From Deltaproteobacteria bacterium (lineage in GTDB: Bacteria; Desulfobacterota; DSM-4660; Desulfatiglandales; HGW-15): 64,000 nt of DNA. Made by a program: the position numbers and the translations under genes. The stretch is taken from NCBI GenBank assembly GCA_020060215.1, contig JAGVAP010000031.1:62001-126000 (forward strand). Direction: 5' to 3'. The number at the start of each line of letters is the position of its first letter. Within the stretch, counting starts at the first letter, position 1. The notes beneath the pieces were generated by a model. That model was given only the letters and a program-made list of their open reading frames with translations. It did no database searches and was not told the origin of the DNA. Shown piece after piece: positions 50,313-59,929 of the stretch.

Positions 50313-51953
50313 CTACATCTTCCTTGTCCCGGCCCTCCTTCTCTCTTCATCCCTGATCTCCCTTCTGAGCAGCTTGCCCACCTTGGACTTTGGAAGCATG
50401 TCTCTGAATTCGATGTACTGAGGCACCTTGTACTCGGCCAGGCGCTCCTTGCACCATCTCATCAGCTCGGGCCCGCTGACTCCCCGGACATCCTCCTTGA
50501 GAACGACAATGGCCTTGATGCGCTCTCCCACCTTGGGATCCGGGACCCCCACGACGCATGCCCCGACCACGGCGGGGTGGTCCTGCAGGGTGGCCTCGAT
50601 CTCCGAGCAGGAAACCCTGTATCCTTTGCACTTGATCACATCCGCGCTTCGGTCCACGTAGAACAATTGGCCCTGGTCCACCTTCACGAAGTCATTCATC
50701 CGATACCAGACCCTGCCGTCGATCTCCAGGTAGGAGGCGGCGGTCTCCTCCGGCCTCTTCCAATACCCCTTGGACATGAACTCGGAGGTGACGAGCAGCT
50801 CCCCCGGAGACCCCGCCGGAACCTCCTGCAGTGTTTCCGGATCGACCACGCGGACCTTTCGCGAAGGCAGGGGGACCCCGACGCTCCCGGGGATGGGTTC
50901 CCTGTCCAGCGGGCTCATGGCTGCGAACCCCACCTCCGTGGCGCCGTACGCCTGGTGGATCGGGATGCTGAATCTGCTCTTCCATCGGTTGAGGACCTCC
51001 AGCGGGAGCACGTCTCCGCCGCTCCAGCAGTACCGGAGGGAGGTGAGATCGAAGGAGTCCAGCCGATCGTTCTCAAGGATCATTCTGTAAAGCGTCGGGG
51101 CACCGAGGAAGAGAGTCCCCCTGTGGCGCTGAATCGCATGGAGAACGGCGTCCACCTGCGGAATGGGCATGAGGACGGCCGTGTTCCCCTTGGTGAGGAC
51201 CATGCCGAGGAGGATGCCCTGTGCAAGCTGGTGGAACAGGGGGTTCACCATGATGAATACCTCCTGCCCGTCACGGATCCTGCCTTCGCCCACTTCGCGG
51301 ATCTCGTTCACGAAGGAGACCATGCCGGAATGGGTGGCGATGCAGCCTTTGGGGAAGCCGGTCGTCCCTCCCGTGTAGAGGATGTAGCTGAGGTGTTCGC
51401 CGGGATCGATCTCCACCCTTGGAGGTTCCGGCGGGTACTTCTGCAGGAGCTTCCGGAATGAATAGACGTCGGCGCCCTTCTCGATCTGACCGTTCGGGAC
51501 CTTGTCGAAAAGGAACCCGAACACCCGTTTGTAGGACGGGAGCATGTCGACATAGGTGGTGACGATGACCCTCTTGAGGCCGGTTTCCGGGAAGACCTCA
51601 TTGACGTACCGGAAGTTGGTGTCGAGGCAGAGCACCGTCTCGGCCCCGCAATCGCTGATGAGATAGCGTATTTCGTGCGGCGTATAGATGGGAGAAACGG
51701 GAACCGGCACAGCCCCGACCTGCTGGGCTCCGAAATAGCCGATCAGGAACTGGGGGCAGTTGGGGAGATAGATCATGACCTTGTCTCCGCTCCTGACCCC
51801 GAGGTCGTAGATCGCGGCGGCAAAGGTGTCGATCAGTTCCCGGGTCTTTCTGTAGGAGAACCTCTCCCCCAGATAGATCAAGGCGGTATTCTCCGGGTAC
51901 CTTTCGCATGCCCTGTGAAACCCGGCGATGACGAGCTCATCGGCCCTTGGCAT
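50313..51953 (-). CDS. AMP-forming acyl-CoA synthetase
   Basis: A 546-aa class I adenylate-forming enzyme. ATP loop YILYTGGTTGFPKGC (the second residue pair is YTGG instead of YTSG), HQAYGATEVGF, WYRMNDFVKVDQGQLFYVDR (where YRTGD is usual) and the catalytic Lys in KSKVGKLLRREI. The LFYVDRSADVIKCKGYRVSC hinge is standard. Start at 51953 has AGGAG upstream. It follows the second LIV importer on the same strand, 58 bp after livF, and likely activates the imported acid with CoA. Confidence 0.9.
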   Translation of the reverse strand: MPRADELVIAGFHRACERYPENTALIYLGERFSYRKTRELIDTFAAAIYDLGVRSGDKVMIYLPNCPQFLIGYFGAQQVGAVPVPVSPIYTPHEIRYLISDCGAETVLCLDTNFRYVNEVFPETGLKRVIVTTYVDMLPSYKRVFGFLFDKVPNGQIEKGADVYSFRKLLQKYPPEPPRVEIDPGEHLSYILYTGGTTGFPKGCIATHSGMVSFVNEIREVGEGRIRDGQEVFIMVNPLFHQLAQGILLGMVLTKGNTAVLMPIPQVDAVLHAIQRHRGTLFLGAPTLYRMILENDRLDSFDLTSLRYCWSGGDVLPLEVLNRWKSRFSIPIHQAYGATEVGFAAMSPLDREPIPGSVGVPLPSRKVRVVDPETLQEVPAGSPGELLVTSEFMSKGYWKRPEETAASYLEIDGRVWYRMNDFVKVDQGQLFYVDRSADVIKCKGYRVSCSEIEATLQDHPAVVGACVVGVPDPKVGERIKAIVVLKEDVRGVSGPELMRWCKERLAEYKVPQYIEFRDMLPKSKVGKLLRREIRDEERRRAGTRKM

Positions 51954-52010
51954 TCCCCAGCTCCTGCACATTGGACCTTGGACGTTCTACAAACACTGTC
52001 TTTTCCCGTA

Positions 52011-52763
52011 TCAAAGACCGAAATACGCCGACTTCACATCCGGGTTGTCCATCAGATCCTCCGATGTGCCTTCGAGGACCGCGCCGCCGTTTTCCAGCAC
52101 ATAGGCGTAGTGGACGATCGGGAGGATCGGTCTCGCGTATTGCTCCGAGATCGCGACAGTGATCCCTGTCTCGATGTTGATGTCCTTGATCGCCTTGACG
52201 AGGACATCCTCCATCAGGGGGCTCAGGCCGAGCAGCGGCTCATCGAGGAGCAGGAGTTTGGGCTGGGCCATCAGCGCCCTTCCGATGGCGAGCATCTGCT
52301 GCTCTCCTCCGCTCAGAAACCCTCCTTCCCTTCGCTTGAGTCGTACCAGGTGCGGGAAGATGTTGAACACGTATTCCAGCGTTCTTCTGGCCTGGCTCCT
52401 GGTCGCCAGGACGCCGCCGATCCGGAGGTTCTCCATCACCGAGCTTTCCTGGAAGATCCTTCTCCTTTCCGGGCAGAGGATGATCCCCCGCTTCGCACGC
52501 TCATGCGGTTCCAGCGCGATCATCTCGGTCCCTTCATAGAGGATGCTCCCGAGCACGGTGATCCTCTCGCCGCCCCTCATCTTCTCCTTCTTCCGCAGAT
52601 CGAGGATAACGCCCGAGATCGTGTACATGAGGGTGGACTTTCCCGCGCTGTTTGCGCCGAAGACTCCGGTGATCGCTCCTTTCCGGCACTGCAGGGCCAC
52701 GTTGTTCAAGGCCACGGCGTTCTCGTAGAACACCATCAGCCCCTTCACGTCGAGCATGATCAT
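52011..52763 (-). CDS. livF: LIV-type ABC importer ATPase LivF (system 2)
   Basis: A 250-aa ATPase: Walker A GANSAGKST (Ser in place of the usual Gly), LCPERRRIFQESSVMENLRI, signature LSGGEQQMLAIGRALM, Walker B LLLLDEPLLGLSP. The stretch VILDLRKKEKMRGGERITVL adds a short insertion before the Q-loop. The start overlaps the livG stop by 4 bp. Confidence 0.92.
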   Translation of the reverse strand: MIMLDVKGLMVFYENAVALNNVALQCRKGAITGVFGANSAGKSTLMYTISGVILDLRKKEKMRGGERITVLGSILYEGTEMIALEPHERAKRGIILCPERRRIFQESSVMENLRIGGVLATRSQARRTLEYVFNIFPHLVRLKRREGGFLSGGEQQMLAIGRALMAQPKLLLLDEPLLGLSPLMEDVLVKAIKDINIETGITVAISEQYARPILPIVHYAYVLENGGAVLEGTSEDLMDNPDVKSAYFGL

Positions 52764-53515
52764 GCCGATTTCTCCGAGCCCCAGTAGGCCTTTTTCACCA
52801 TCTCGTTCTCCATGACTTCATGGGGGATCCCTTCGGCGATCTTCTCTCCGAAGTTCATCACGATCACCTTGTCGGCCAGGCGGAAGAGCTCCCTGAGCCT
52901 GTGCTCGATCATGATCATGGTGGTCCCTTCCATGCGCAGTCTCTCGAGGAGGGGAATCAGCGAGGTGATCTCGGACATGCTGAGGCCGGAGAAGACCTCA
53001 TCGCAGATGATCGCCTCCGGCCTCATGGCCATGCACCTGGCGAGCTCCAGTCGCTTGAGATATCCCAGGGGCAGGGATCCGGCCGTCTTGAACGGAACCC
53101 GGGCGTCCCTCTCGAACCCCACCTCCTCGAGGATGTCGATCGCCACAGCGTCCCTGTCCCCGAGCTTCCCTCCCCGGGATTGCCTCACCCGGGGGGAGTT
53201 CAGGGGAACGATCAGGTTCTTGAATGCGGACATGCTGTGGTAGGGTCTCATGACCTGGAACGTCCTCGCCAACCCCAGATTGGCGATCTTGTGCGGCTGC
53301 CAACCGGTGATTTCCCTGCCCTTGAAAGCGACACGGCCGGCATCGGGGCGCACGAACCCGCTGATCAGATTCACCAGGGTCGTTTTCCCTGAGCCGTTGG
53401 GTCCGATGACCCCCATGATCTCGCCCCGCTGGAGTGATAAACTGACGCTTCTGACCGCCTGGACGCCTCCGAACGACTTGGAGAGCTTCAGCACTTCCAG
53501 AAGGCACTCCGCCAT
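52760..53515 (-). CDS. livG: LIV-type ABC importer ATPase LivG (system 2)
   Basis: A 251-aa ATPase: Walker A GPNGSGKTT, EITGWQPHKIANLGLARTFQ, the signature position is SLPLGYLKRLELARCM (no LSGGQ), Walker B AIICDEVFSGLSM and MIMIEHRLRELFRLAD. In both LivG proteins of systems 1 and 2 the signature motif is relaxed, as is common in this family. 3 bp after livM. Confidence 0.92.
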   Translation of the reverse strand: MAECLLEVLKLSKSFGGVQAVRSVSLSLQRGEIMGVIGPNGSGKTTLVNLISGFVRPDAGRVAFKGREITGWQPHKIANLGLARTFQVMRPYHSMSAFKNLIVPLNSPRVRQSRGGKLGDRDAVAIDILEEVGFERDARVPFKTAGSLPLGYLKRLELARCMAMRPEAIICDEVFSGLSMSEITSLIPLLERLRMEGTTMIMIEHRLRELFRLADKVIVMNFGEKIAEGIPHEVMENEMVKKAYWGSEKSA

Positions 53516-53518
53516 GGC

Positions 53519-54529
53519 TCACACCTCTTCCCATTTCTCGAATTGATGATACTTCCGCTGGAGGTAGTTCATCAGCCCCTCGGGCCTGTAGAGCATGAAT
53601 CCGATCAGGATCAGGCAGTAGAGGACCACCCGCAGCTGGCCGAAGCCCCTGAGCGCCTCGGACATGGGGGTGAGGATGAAAGCCCCGAGCACGGGTCCCA
53701 CAAGGGATCCCATCCCTCCCATGACCGTGGCCGCAATGGGCAGGATGGAAAAATCCATGGCAAAGAGGGACAGCCCGAGCCATCCGTAGAGATGGCTCAG
53801 GTACGCGCCGGCGAAACAGCCGATCAGCGCGGCGACGAACACGGCACGCGCCTTGTAGGCGGTGATGCTGATCCCGGAGGCACGAACAGCCTGGTCGTTG
53901 TCTTTGATCGCCCGCAGGATCACACCGGTATCCTCGTTCACGAGCCTTCTCATCGCGAAGAGCACGATGATGACCATGCCCAGGATCAGGTACATCTCCA
54001 CCCAGATATTCGGGAAGGTTTCGAGGCCCGTGATCCCCTCCGTGCTCCCGAAAACGCCCAGGGCGATGATGTTGAAGACCGCGAAAAGGGGGAACATGAA
54101 GCTCACGATGGCGAAGTAGATCCCTCGAAGCCTCAGGCAGGGGAGGAGGATCAGCGTGCAGATCAGCGCCCCTCCTACGGTCGCAAGAGGGATGGTCACG
54201 AAGGTCGGCCACCCGAATTCCGAGTTGAGCAGTCCCGAGAAATATCCGCCCGTCCCGATGAACAGTGCGCCGCCCAGACAGACGAGGCCCACGTACTGGG
54301 CGAGAAAGTCAAAACCCACGGCAAGCAGGGCGAAGATGCCGGCGGAGCAGATCACCCTCTGCCAGTACATGTCCAGAAAAAGGGGAAGGGCGAGAAGGCC
54401 CGCGATCAGCAGGAATCTCGGTGCGAGGAGATATCCCATGTCGACCCAGGAGTCGAGGGCGTACAAGCCTTCGGTCCGCACCTTGATGCTCCGATCCACC
54501 CTCTTTCTTCGCTTCTCCGCCAGGACCAA
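53519..54529 (-). CDS. livM: LIV-type ABC importer permease LivM (system 2)
   Basis: A 336-aa membrane protein with FDFLAQYVGLVCLGGALFIG, LPCLRLRGIYFAIVSFMFPL, GVILRAIKDNDQAVRASGIS and MGGMGSLVGPVLGAFILTPM. TTG at 54529, with GGAGGAAAGG upstream in the livH end, is the most likely start; no ATG is near and the first Met in frame is at the first membrane segment. Confidence 0.87.
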   Translation of the reverse strand: MVLAEKRRKRVDRSIKVRTEGLYALDSWVDMGYLLAPRFLLIAGLLALPLFLDMYWQRVICSAGIFALLAVGFDFLAQYVGLVCLGGALFIGTGGYFSGLLNSEFGWPTFVTIPLATVGGALICTLILLPCLRLRGIYFAIVSFMFPLFAVFNIIALGVFGSTEGITGLETFPNIWVEMYLILGMVIIVLFAMRRLVNEDTGVILRAIKDNDQAVRASGISITAYKARAVFVAALIGCFAGAYLSHLYGWLGLSLFAMDFSILPIAATVMGGMGSLVGPVLGAFILTPMSEALRGFGQLRVVLYCLILIGFMLYRPEGLMNYLQRKYHQFEKWEEV

Positions 54530-54531
54530 TG

Positions 54532-55416
54532 CTACACCCTTTCCTCCAGCTCCTTCTGCTTCCCGAGAAGCCCCGAGGGTCTGAGCAGAAGGATCAGGAT
54601 GATGGTCCCGACCAGGACCACCGACTCCCACAGGGCACCGAACAGGGCGGTGCTGATCTTCATGGCGAAGCCGATCACGAAGGAGGCCAGGATCGCCCCC
54701 CCCCAGCTCCCCAGCCCCCCGATGATGCAGACTGCGAGGGCATAGATCAACACCCTGTAACCGGCCTCCGCCGCGATGTTGCCGAGGGGCAGGATGATCA
54801 CGGCCGCCAGGCCCGCGAGGGCGGAACCGATGGCCAGGGAAATCATGGCCATCCTGTCGGAGTGGATGCCGAGCATCATGGCCGCCCGCTCATCCTGGGC
54901 AATGGCCCTGAGCGATAGCCCGGTTTTCGTGTAATGGGTGAACAGCCAGAGCAGCGCGACCACCGCTATGCCCGCCCCCACGATGATCAGGCGCTGGTAA
55001 TCGACCAGGGTCTCTCCGATGCGGACCTTCCCCTCGACAAAAGGAGGAAGGGTGTAAAAGGGGCCGATGAACCCTTTGAAACCGCCGATGCCCTGCATCC
55101 GGAGCCCCTCCAGGATGATCAGGCTCACGGCAAAGGAGGAGATGATCTCGGAGGTGGCCATGCCCCGGAGCCGGATCAGGACGACCCGGTAGATCAGGAG
55201 ACCGACCACCGCCGAGGCTGCGATGGAGAGGACGATGGCGAGCGCGTAGTTCAACTTCAGGTCATTGACGAGGGTCCAGGTGATGAACCCGACGAGGACA
55301 TAGATGGAACCGTGTGCGAAGTTCGGGACCCTGCTTACCCCGTAGACCAGGGTGAACCCCATCGCGATCAGCGCAAACACGATGCTGTTGACCGTGCCGT
55401 AGATGAGGATTTCCAT
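54532..55416 (-). CDS. livH: LIV-type ABC importer permease LivH (system 2)
   Basis: A 294-aa membrane protein: ILIYGTVNSIVFALIAMGFT, VSRVPNFAHGSIYVLVGFI, SLRAIAQDERAAMMLGIHSD and LLLRPSGLLGKQ. Follows the binding protein gene after 59 bp. Confidence 0.92.
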   Translation of the reverse strand: MEILIYGTVNSIVFALIAMGFTLVYGVSRVPNFAHGSIYVLVGFITWTLVNDLKLNYALAIVLSIAASAVVGLLIYRVVLIRLRGMATSEIISSFAVSLIILEGLRMQGIGGFKGFIGPFYTLPPFVEGKVRIGETLVDYQRLIIVGAGIAVVALLWLFTHYTKTGLSLRAIAQDERAAMMLGIHSDRMAMISLAIGSALAGLAAVIILPLGNIAAEAGYRVLIYALAVCIIGGLGSWGGAILASFVIGFAMKISTALFGALWESVVLVGTIILILLLRPSGLLGKQKELEERV

Positions 55417-55475
55417 TCTTCTCGCCCCGGTCTCCGGCTGCTTGCCGTTTGCCCTTACTCCTTACGGTCTACTGC

Positions 55476-56744
55476 TTACTTCTTCAGCCATGGCGGCATC
55501 TTGATGACGCCGGTTGCGGCCACCTCGGGGAAAACCTGGACCCTCTCCCCATCCTGCCACTGGACCCAGCAGCCCAGGACGCTCTCCTTGGGATCATAGC
55601 CGTAGATCACCTGGTGATTCTGATCGAAACGGATCGTCCCGCGTACCGCCGGGAGCCTGGTCTTCTCCAGGGCGGCGATGACGGCATCCTTGTCGAGGGT
55701 ATTGGCCCTCTCGATCGCATCCTTCAGGACGAAGAGGGCCTCATAGGCGCTCACGCACCCCGTGCTTCGGGGCGGGACCCCCCACCTCTTGGAAAAGTTC
55801 TCGTAAAACGCCTTGGCCTTGGGGTTGTCCTTGGTGGGGACGTTCCCGGTCTCCGAGAGCGTGACCACGGTGTAGGCCCCTTTTCCGTTCGTCGCCTTCC
55901 AGAAACCGGGGTCTTCGGCTGCGCCGATGAAGCCGATGGGGAGAGCGGGAACCTCCATGTCGGCCCATTGTTTCATGAGGATGGAAGTCTCGGGGGCATA
56001 GGCCCAGATGAAGAGGATCTGTGCGCCCGATTTCTTGCACTCCGACAGCGCCGCGGAGTAATCGGTCGCGCCGATGGGATGCTTGTCCTGGCCCACGATC
56101 TTCCATCCGTCCTTGACGGCGAGCTCTTCCACGATCTTCGCCGCTCCTCTGCACATGGCGCTGTCGTCGATGGAGATGAACATCTTGTCGAAGCCGTGCT
56201 CTTCCTTGATCTTATGGAGGAGATCGATGGCCTCTTTGATGTACCACTTCACGCTGCCGCTCTCCCTGAAGGAGTAGCGGTACTTCTTGATGTCGGCCCC
56301 GACCTTCTTGTCCCAACCCGGCGTGTAGCAGCCGATCGACACGATATCCACCGCCTTGTACTTGGCGTAGAGATCGATGGCCGCCATGCCGCACTCGGAC
56401 ATGCAGGGGCCTCCCGCGATCATATCCACCTTCTTCTGCAGGATGAGCTTCTCGATGGCGAGGAGCACCTCGCTGGTCGGGACGCCCGGCTCTTCGTCCC
56501 GGGTATCGATGATCTCCAACTGAAGCGGACGCATGGCCCCGCCCAGCTTGACCCCGCCCGCGGCGTTGATTTCCTCTGCAGCCAGGATCATGCCCCTCTC
56601 GCCGTTCTGACCGTATGCACTCGCCCTCGGAACAGGGGCGCCGACAAGGATGGGTTTCCCCTTGTCCGCCCCAAACGCGAGAAAGGGCGAGAAAACGAAA
56701 ACCACGGCCACCAAAACCAATGAGATCCGAAGCGACTTGCTCAT
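55476..56744 (-). CDS. LIV-type ABC importer substrate-binding protein (system 2)
   Basis: A 422-aa binding protein with signal peptide (RISLVLVAVVFVFSPFLAFG, cut near FGA). Mature start PILVGAPVPRASAYGQNGER and LAAEEINAAGGVKLGGAMRP are typical of LivJ-like proteins; there are several Cys (GGPCMSECGM, SIGCYTPG, LSECKKS), unusual for this class. GGAGGG lies before tandem GTG-ATG codons; ATG 56744 is chosen. First gene of the importer-ligase operon. Confidence 0.9.
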   Translation of the reverse strand: MSKSLRISLVLVAVVFVFSPFLAFGADKGKPILVGAPVPRASAYGQNGERGMILAAEEINAAGGVKLGGAMRPLQLEIIDTRDEEPGVPTSEVLLAIEKLILQKKVDMIAGGPCMSECGMAAIDLYAKYKAVDIVSIGCYTPGWDKKVGADIKKYRYSFRESGSVKWYIKEAIDLLHKIKEEHGFDKMFISIDDSAMCRGAAKIVEELAVKDGWKIVGQDKHPIGATDYSAALSECKKSGAQILFIWAYAPETSILMKQWADMEVPALPIGFIGAAEDPGFWKATNGKGAYTVVTLSETGNVPTKDNPKAKAFYENFSKRWGVPPRSTGCVSAYEALFVLKDAIERANTLDKDAVIAALEKTRLPAVRGTIRFDQNHQVIYGYDPKESVLGCWVQWQDGERVQVFPEVAATGVIKMPPWLKK

Positions 56745-57366
56745 CACGGCATCCCTCCTTTTCCGGTAAGGGTTTAGAAAAGATCCTTCAGGACGGGGCC
56801 TGGAAGCCCGGAGCCCGAAAACCTAACCCCTGAACCGCGTCCAATCGGCCCGGACGCGATCTATGCCTGGAACTCGCGGCAGGGCCGCAGCCCTGGAAGA
56901 ACCGCCTCTCCTCCATGCCGTTCCTTTCCCGGAGGGCAGGGAGTCGCCTTGAAATGAGATAGGCCGGGTGGACAAGCCTTGTCGAGAACACATGTGGGCA
57001 GGAGATGCTCTGAAATGAACGCTTCAGATGAAAAAAAAGACATGTCGCTCTTTTGATGTTTTGATGAAGATGTTGGAAGGGTCTGCAAACGCCGTCGGTC
57101 GATCTGGCCGTTATGTTATGACGGGAGAGCGGGGGCTGTCAATGGTAATCAGAGGCCGGGATCATGGCCAAGGGAGGCGGAAACGGTGAAGGGGAGCCAA
57201 TCCGAGACAGGGACTCCAGAAGAAGGATGCGCCACAAAAGCAATGGACGTCCCACTCCTCCCCCGATACAATAGAGGCCGATCCTGTGGCGATGGAGGAG
57301 GCTGCCTAGAGAGGTTCCGGGGAATGCCTGCAGAGAAAACCGGTGAAGAATCCAAGGAGAGTCGAT
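56745..57366. other. divergent control region between LIV system 2 and the HAD/ECH gene
   Basis: No gene is supported in about 620 bp. The half next to the binding-protein gene has scattered direct words but no good promoter near the start. A candidate minus-strand promoter is further up (57115-57142). The plus-strand gene at 57367 has a strong ribosome site AAGGAG but no clear -35/-10 pair was found. Confidence 0.4.
57115..57142 (-). promoter_or_regulatory. possible sigma70 promoter for LIV system 2
   Basis: Minus strand: perfect TTGACA (57142-57137), 16-bp spacer, CATAAC (57120-57115). The leader would be about 360 bases, long for such an operon, so this is tentative. Confidence 0.35.
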
Positions 57367-59391
57367 ATGGACGCGGAAAGAAAGCTCTACGCATCGGGCC
57401 ATAATCCTCTGTTCATGAAGCCATCCAGACCTCTTCCGAAGGAGGTGGCGATCATCGGTGCGGGGACGATCGGCCCGGACATCGGGTATTCCATCAAGAG
57501 CGCTCTGCCGGGGATCCGGCTCTATCTGGTTGGACGTCGCGAAGAGTCCTTGAAGAACGCCGAAAAGCGCTATCAGGGCTACGCTTCAAAGGCGGTGGAG
57601 AAAAGGAAGATGAGGGAGGAGAAGGCAAGGGAGATCCTCCAGAACATCGTCTACACCACGGATTACGACCGGATCAAGGAGTGCGACCTGGTGATCGAGT
57701 CGGTCACGGAAGACATCCCTCTCAAGCAGACCATCTTCGAGAAACTGGAGAAGATCGTCCGGGAAGACACCATCATCACCTCCAACACCAGCTCTATCCC
57801 CGCGGAGAGGATCTTCGGCGGAATGGAGAGGCCCGAGAGGACCGGCATCACCCATTTCTTCGCCCCTGCCACGCGCTCCCTTCCCGTGGAAGTGGTCCGA
57901 TGGGAGAAGGAGAGCGAGGAGACCATCGACTATCTCTGCTGGTTCTTCGCACAGACGGGGAAGGTGCCGCTCATCACGGACAATGTCATCTGCTTCATGC
58001 TTGACCGGGTGTTCAACAACTGGTGCAATGATGCGGGATATCTCCTCTCCCACGCCTCTTCGGTTCAGATCGACAAGGTGGTCGAGGAGTTTGTCGGGGC
58101 AGGCCCTTTCTTCATCCTGAACATGGCCAACGGGAACCCCCTCATCATCGTCGAGAACAGCCTTCAAATGGAAGAGGGAGATCACTACAGGCCGGCGCCT
58201 GTTTTTGCGTCGGTGGACAAATGGATCGTCGCCCGGCCCGGGTCGAAGGTGGAAGTGCCCGAGGATGTCAGGAAGGTGGTCCGGGACCGGATGCTCGGAA
58301 TCCTCTTTTCGCAGTCCCTGGAGGTCGTGGACCGCGGGATCGGCACGAAGAGTGACCTCAACTACGGGTGCAGGGTCGGACTTGGCTTCAAGAAGGGGCC
58401 CCTGGATCTCATGAGGGATCTTGGGGAGGCGGAGGTGATGAGGATCCTGAAGAGATTTTCGGAGGACAGACCCGGATTTCCAGGACCGGAGTCCCCCTTT
58501 TCCTCGTACCTGGAATTCCATCGCTACGTGCTGGTCGACGATGTGGACGGGGTGAAGGTCATTACCCTGAGGCGACCGGAGGCCCTCAACGCCATCAGTG
58601 ACGAGATCAACACGGAGGTCCTCTCCGTGCTCAAGAAATATGCTCCGGACCCGGCAGTCAAGGGATTCGTGATCACGGGATACGGGGCGAGGGCGTTCTC
58701 CGCAGGGGCCGACATCGGGAAGTTCCCGCAGACCCTCGGGAACCAGGAGGCCGCGCGAAGGTACGCCATGGATTGCTCGGAGCTGCAGTTCTTCATGGAC
58801 AATATGGAAAAACCCGTGGTGGCGGCCGTCAACGGCATGGCCCTGGGCGGCGGGTTCGAGATCGCCCTTCGATGCCACGGGATCGTGGCCATGAAGGAGG
58901 CCTTCTTCCAGTTCCCGGAGATCACCCTGGGCATCCTGCCGGGGATCGGCGGCTGCATCGTGCCCTACCGGCGCTGGCCCAGGGGTGCGGCCCTTTTCCA
59001 CGAGATGATCTGCCTGGCCAGGCCCCTCCATGCGAACGAGGCGCTGGAGATCGGCATGGTCTCCAAGGTCGTCGACGGCTATCCGGAGATGATCGGGGCG
59101 GCGGTGGACGAGGTGAAAAGGTTGCAGGGTAAGATCGAGCGGATCCCGGATGGGAAGGTCGAGATCCCGGAGTTCAAGATCCCCGATCCGCCCGTTGCCG
59201 GCAAGCAGCCGGTGAGCAGGGAGGTCATCGGTATCACCATGAAGACGATCCGGGACGGGGCTGCAGCCTCAACCTTTGCCGAGGCGCTCGAGATCGGCTA
59301 CCGAGGGAATGCGGAGGTCGCGTGCACCGACGCGGCCAGAGAAGGGATCACCGCCTTCCTGGAGAAGAGAAGGCCGGTCTTCAAGAAATAA
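57367..59391 (+). CDS. fused 3-hydroxyacyl-CoA dehydrogenase / enoyl-CoA hydratase
   Basis: A 674-aa two-domain enzyme. N-terminal HAD: NAD loop VAIIGAGTIGPDIG near 27-40, CDLVIESVTEDIPLKQTIFE, and GITHFFAPATRSLPVEVV with the catalytic His. C-terminal ECH from about 385: VKVITLRRPEALNAISDEIN, RAFSAGADIG, NGMALGGGFEIALRCH with the first catalytic Glu and FPEITLGILPGIGG with the second. The order (HAD then ECH) is the reverse of FadB/FadJ and recalls fused crotonyl-CoA hydratase/3-hydroxybutyryl-CoA dehydrogenases of archaea. It hydrates an enoyl-CoA and oxidises the product. Start 57367 follows AAGGAG. Likely a beta-oxidation step for acids taken up by the neighbour importer. Confidence 0.9.
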   Translation: MDAERKLYASGHNPLFMKPSRPLPKEVAIIGAGTIGPDIGYSIKSALPGIRLYLVGRREESLKNAEKRYQGYASKAVEKRKMREEKAREILQNIVYTTDYDRIKECDLVIESVTEDIPLKQTIFEKLEKIVREDTIITSNTSSIPAERIFGGMERPERTGITHFFAPATRSLPVEVVRWEKESEETIDYLCWFFAQTGKVPLITDNVICFMLDRVFNNWCNDAGYLLSHASSVQIDKVVEEFVGAGPFFILNMANGNPLIIVENSLQMEEGDHYRPAPVFASVDKWIVARPGSKVEVPEDVRKVVRDRMLGILFSQSLEVVDRGIGTKSDLNYGCRVGLGFKKGPLDLMRDLGEAEVMRILKRFSEDRPGFPGPESPFSSYLEFHRYVLVDDVDGVKVITLRRPEALNAISDEINTEVLSVLKKYAPDPAVKGFVITGYGARAFSAGADIGKFPQTLGNQEAARRYAMDCSELQFFMDNMEKPVVAAVNGMALGGGFEIALRCHGIVAMKEAFFQFPEITLGILPGIGGCIVPYRRWPRGAALFHEMICLARPLHANEALEIGMVSKVVDGYPEMIGAAVDEVKRLQGKIERIPDGKVEIPEFKIPDPPVAGKQPVSREVIGITMKTIRDGAAASTFAEALEIGYRGNAEVACTDAAREGITAFLEKRRPVFKK

Positions 59392-59411
59392 GGGGAAGGG
59401 GACGGGATGCA

Positions 59412-59876
59412 ATGGAGGAAGGGATCCTTTTGGTGGCGCTGGGCTGCGGCCGGTTGCCGGGGACGCTTCAGATTGCGGCGAGACACCCCTGTGTCGTTTT
59501 TGGAACGATGGACGGGAGAGTGCTTTCCGATCTCATTGCTTCCGAGGGGGGGAATACGGCGTCTGCAGTGTCGGTCTATTTTTATGTGACCGGGTGAACC
59601 ACGCCGCGCAGGCTGGTTGCCGTTGGTAACCTGGACAGGATCTGGGTTGCTGTTCCCGAGGATGCTATAGAGGAGAAACTGCAGGACGCCTTCCGAAACT
59701 ACTTCGCCGCAGAATGGGCCGAGGTCCTGGACGCCGCCGACAAAAGTTTGGCCTACAACGCTGCCAACAGCGGTTACTTCGCAGTTCGCCACCTGCGCCC
59801 TGTGGAGAATCTGACCTTGGAGGAGGTTCTGAAGAGGAGAGGAATCGGGCAGCCGCCGAATATTATCGTAAGCTAA
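59412..59876 (+). pseudogene. two same-frame open stretches divided by a TGA
   Basis: From ATG 59412 the frame is open to TGA 59595-59597, then open again in the same frame to TAA 59874-59876 with no start codon of its own. The second part reads as a good protein (LVAVGNLDRIWVAVPEDAIE, RNYFAAEWAEVLDAADKS, NLTLEEVLKRRGIGQPP); the first (EEGILLVALGCGRLPGTL) is less convincing. Most likely a small broken gene. I do not recognise the family. Confidence 0.45.
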
Positions 59877-59929
59877 CGCTTGGTTCGCAGGATTGCCCAT
59901 TTGGGGCCTGTGTTTTGCCGGGCCTGGAA

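Noticed and set aside
59595..59597. TGA as a selenocysteine codon
   Set aside because: The stem after it is short and bulged, the flanking residues do not look like a redox motif, and the neighbourhood is already in decay.
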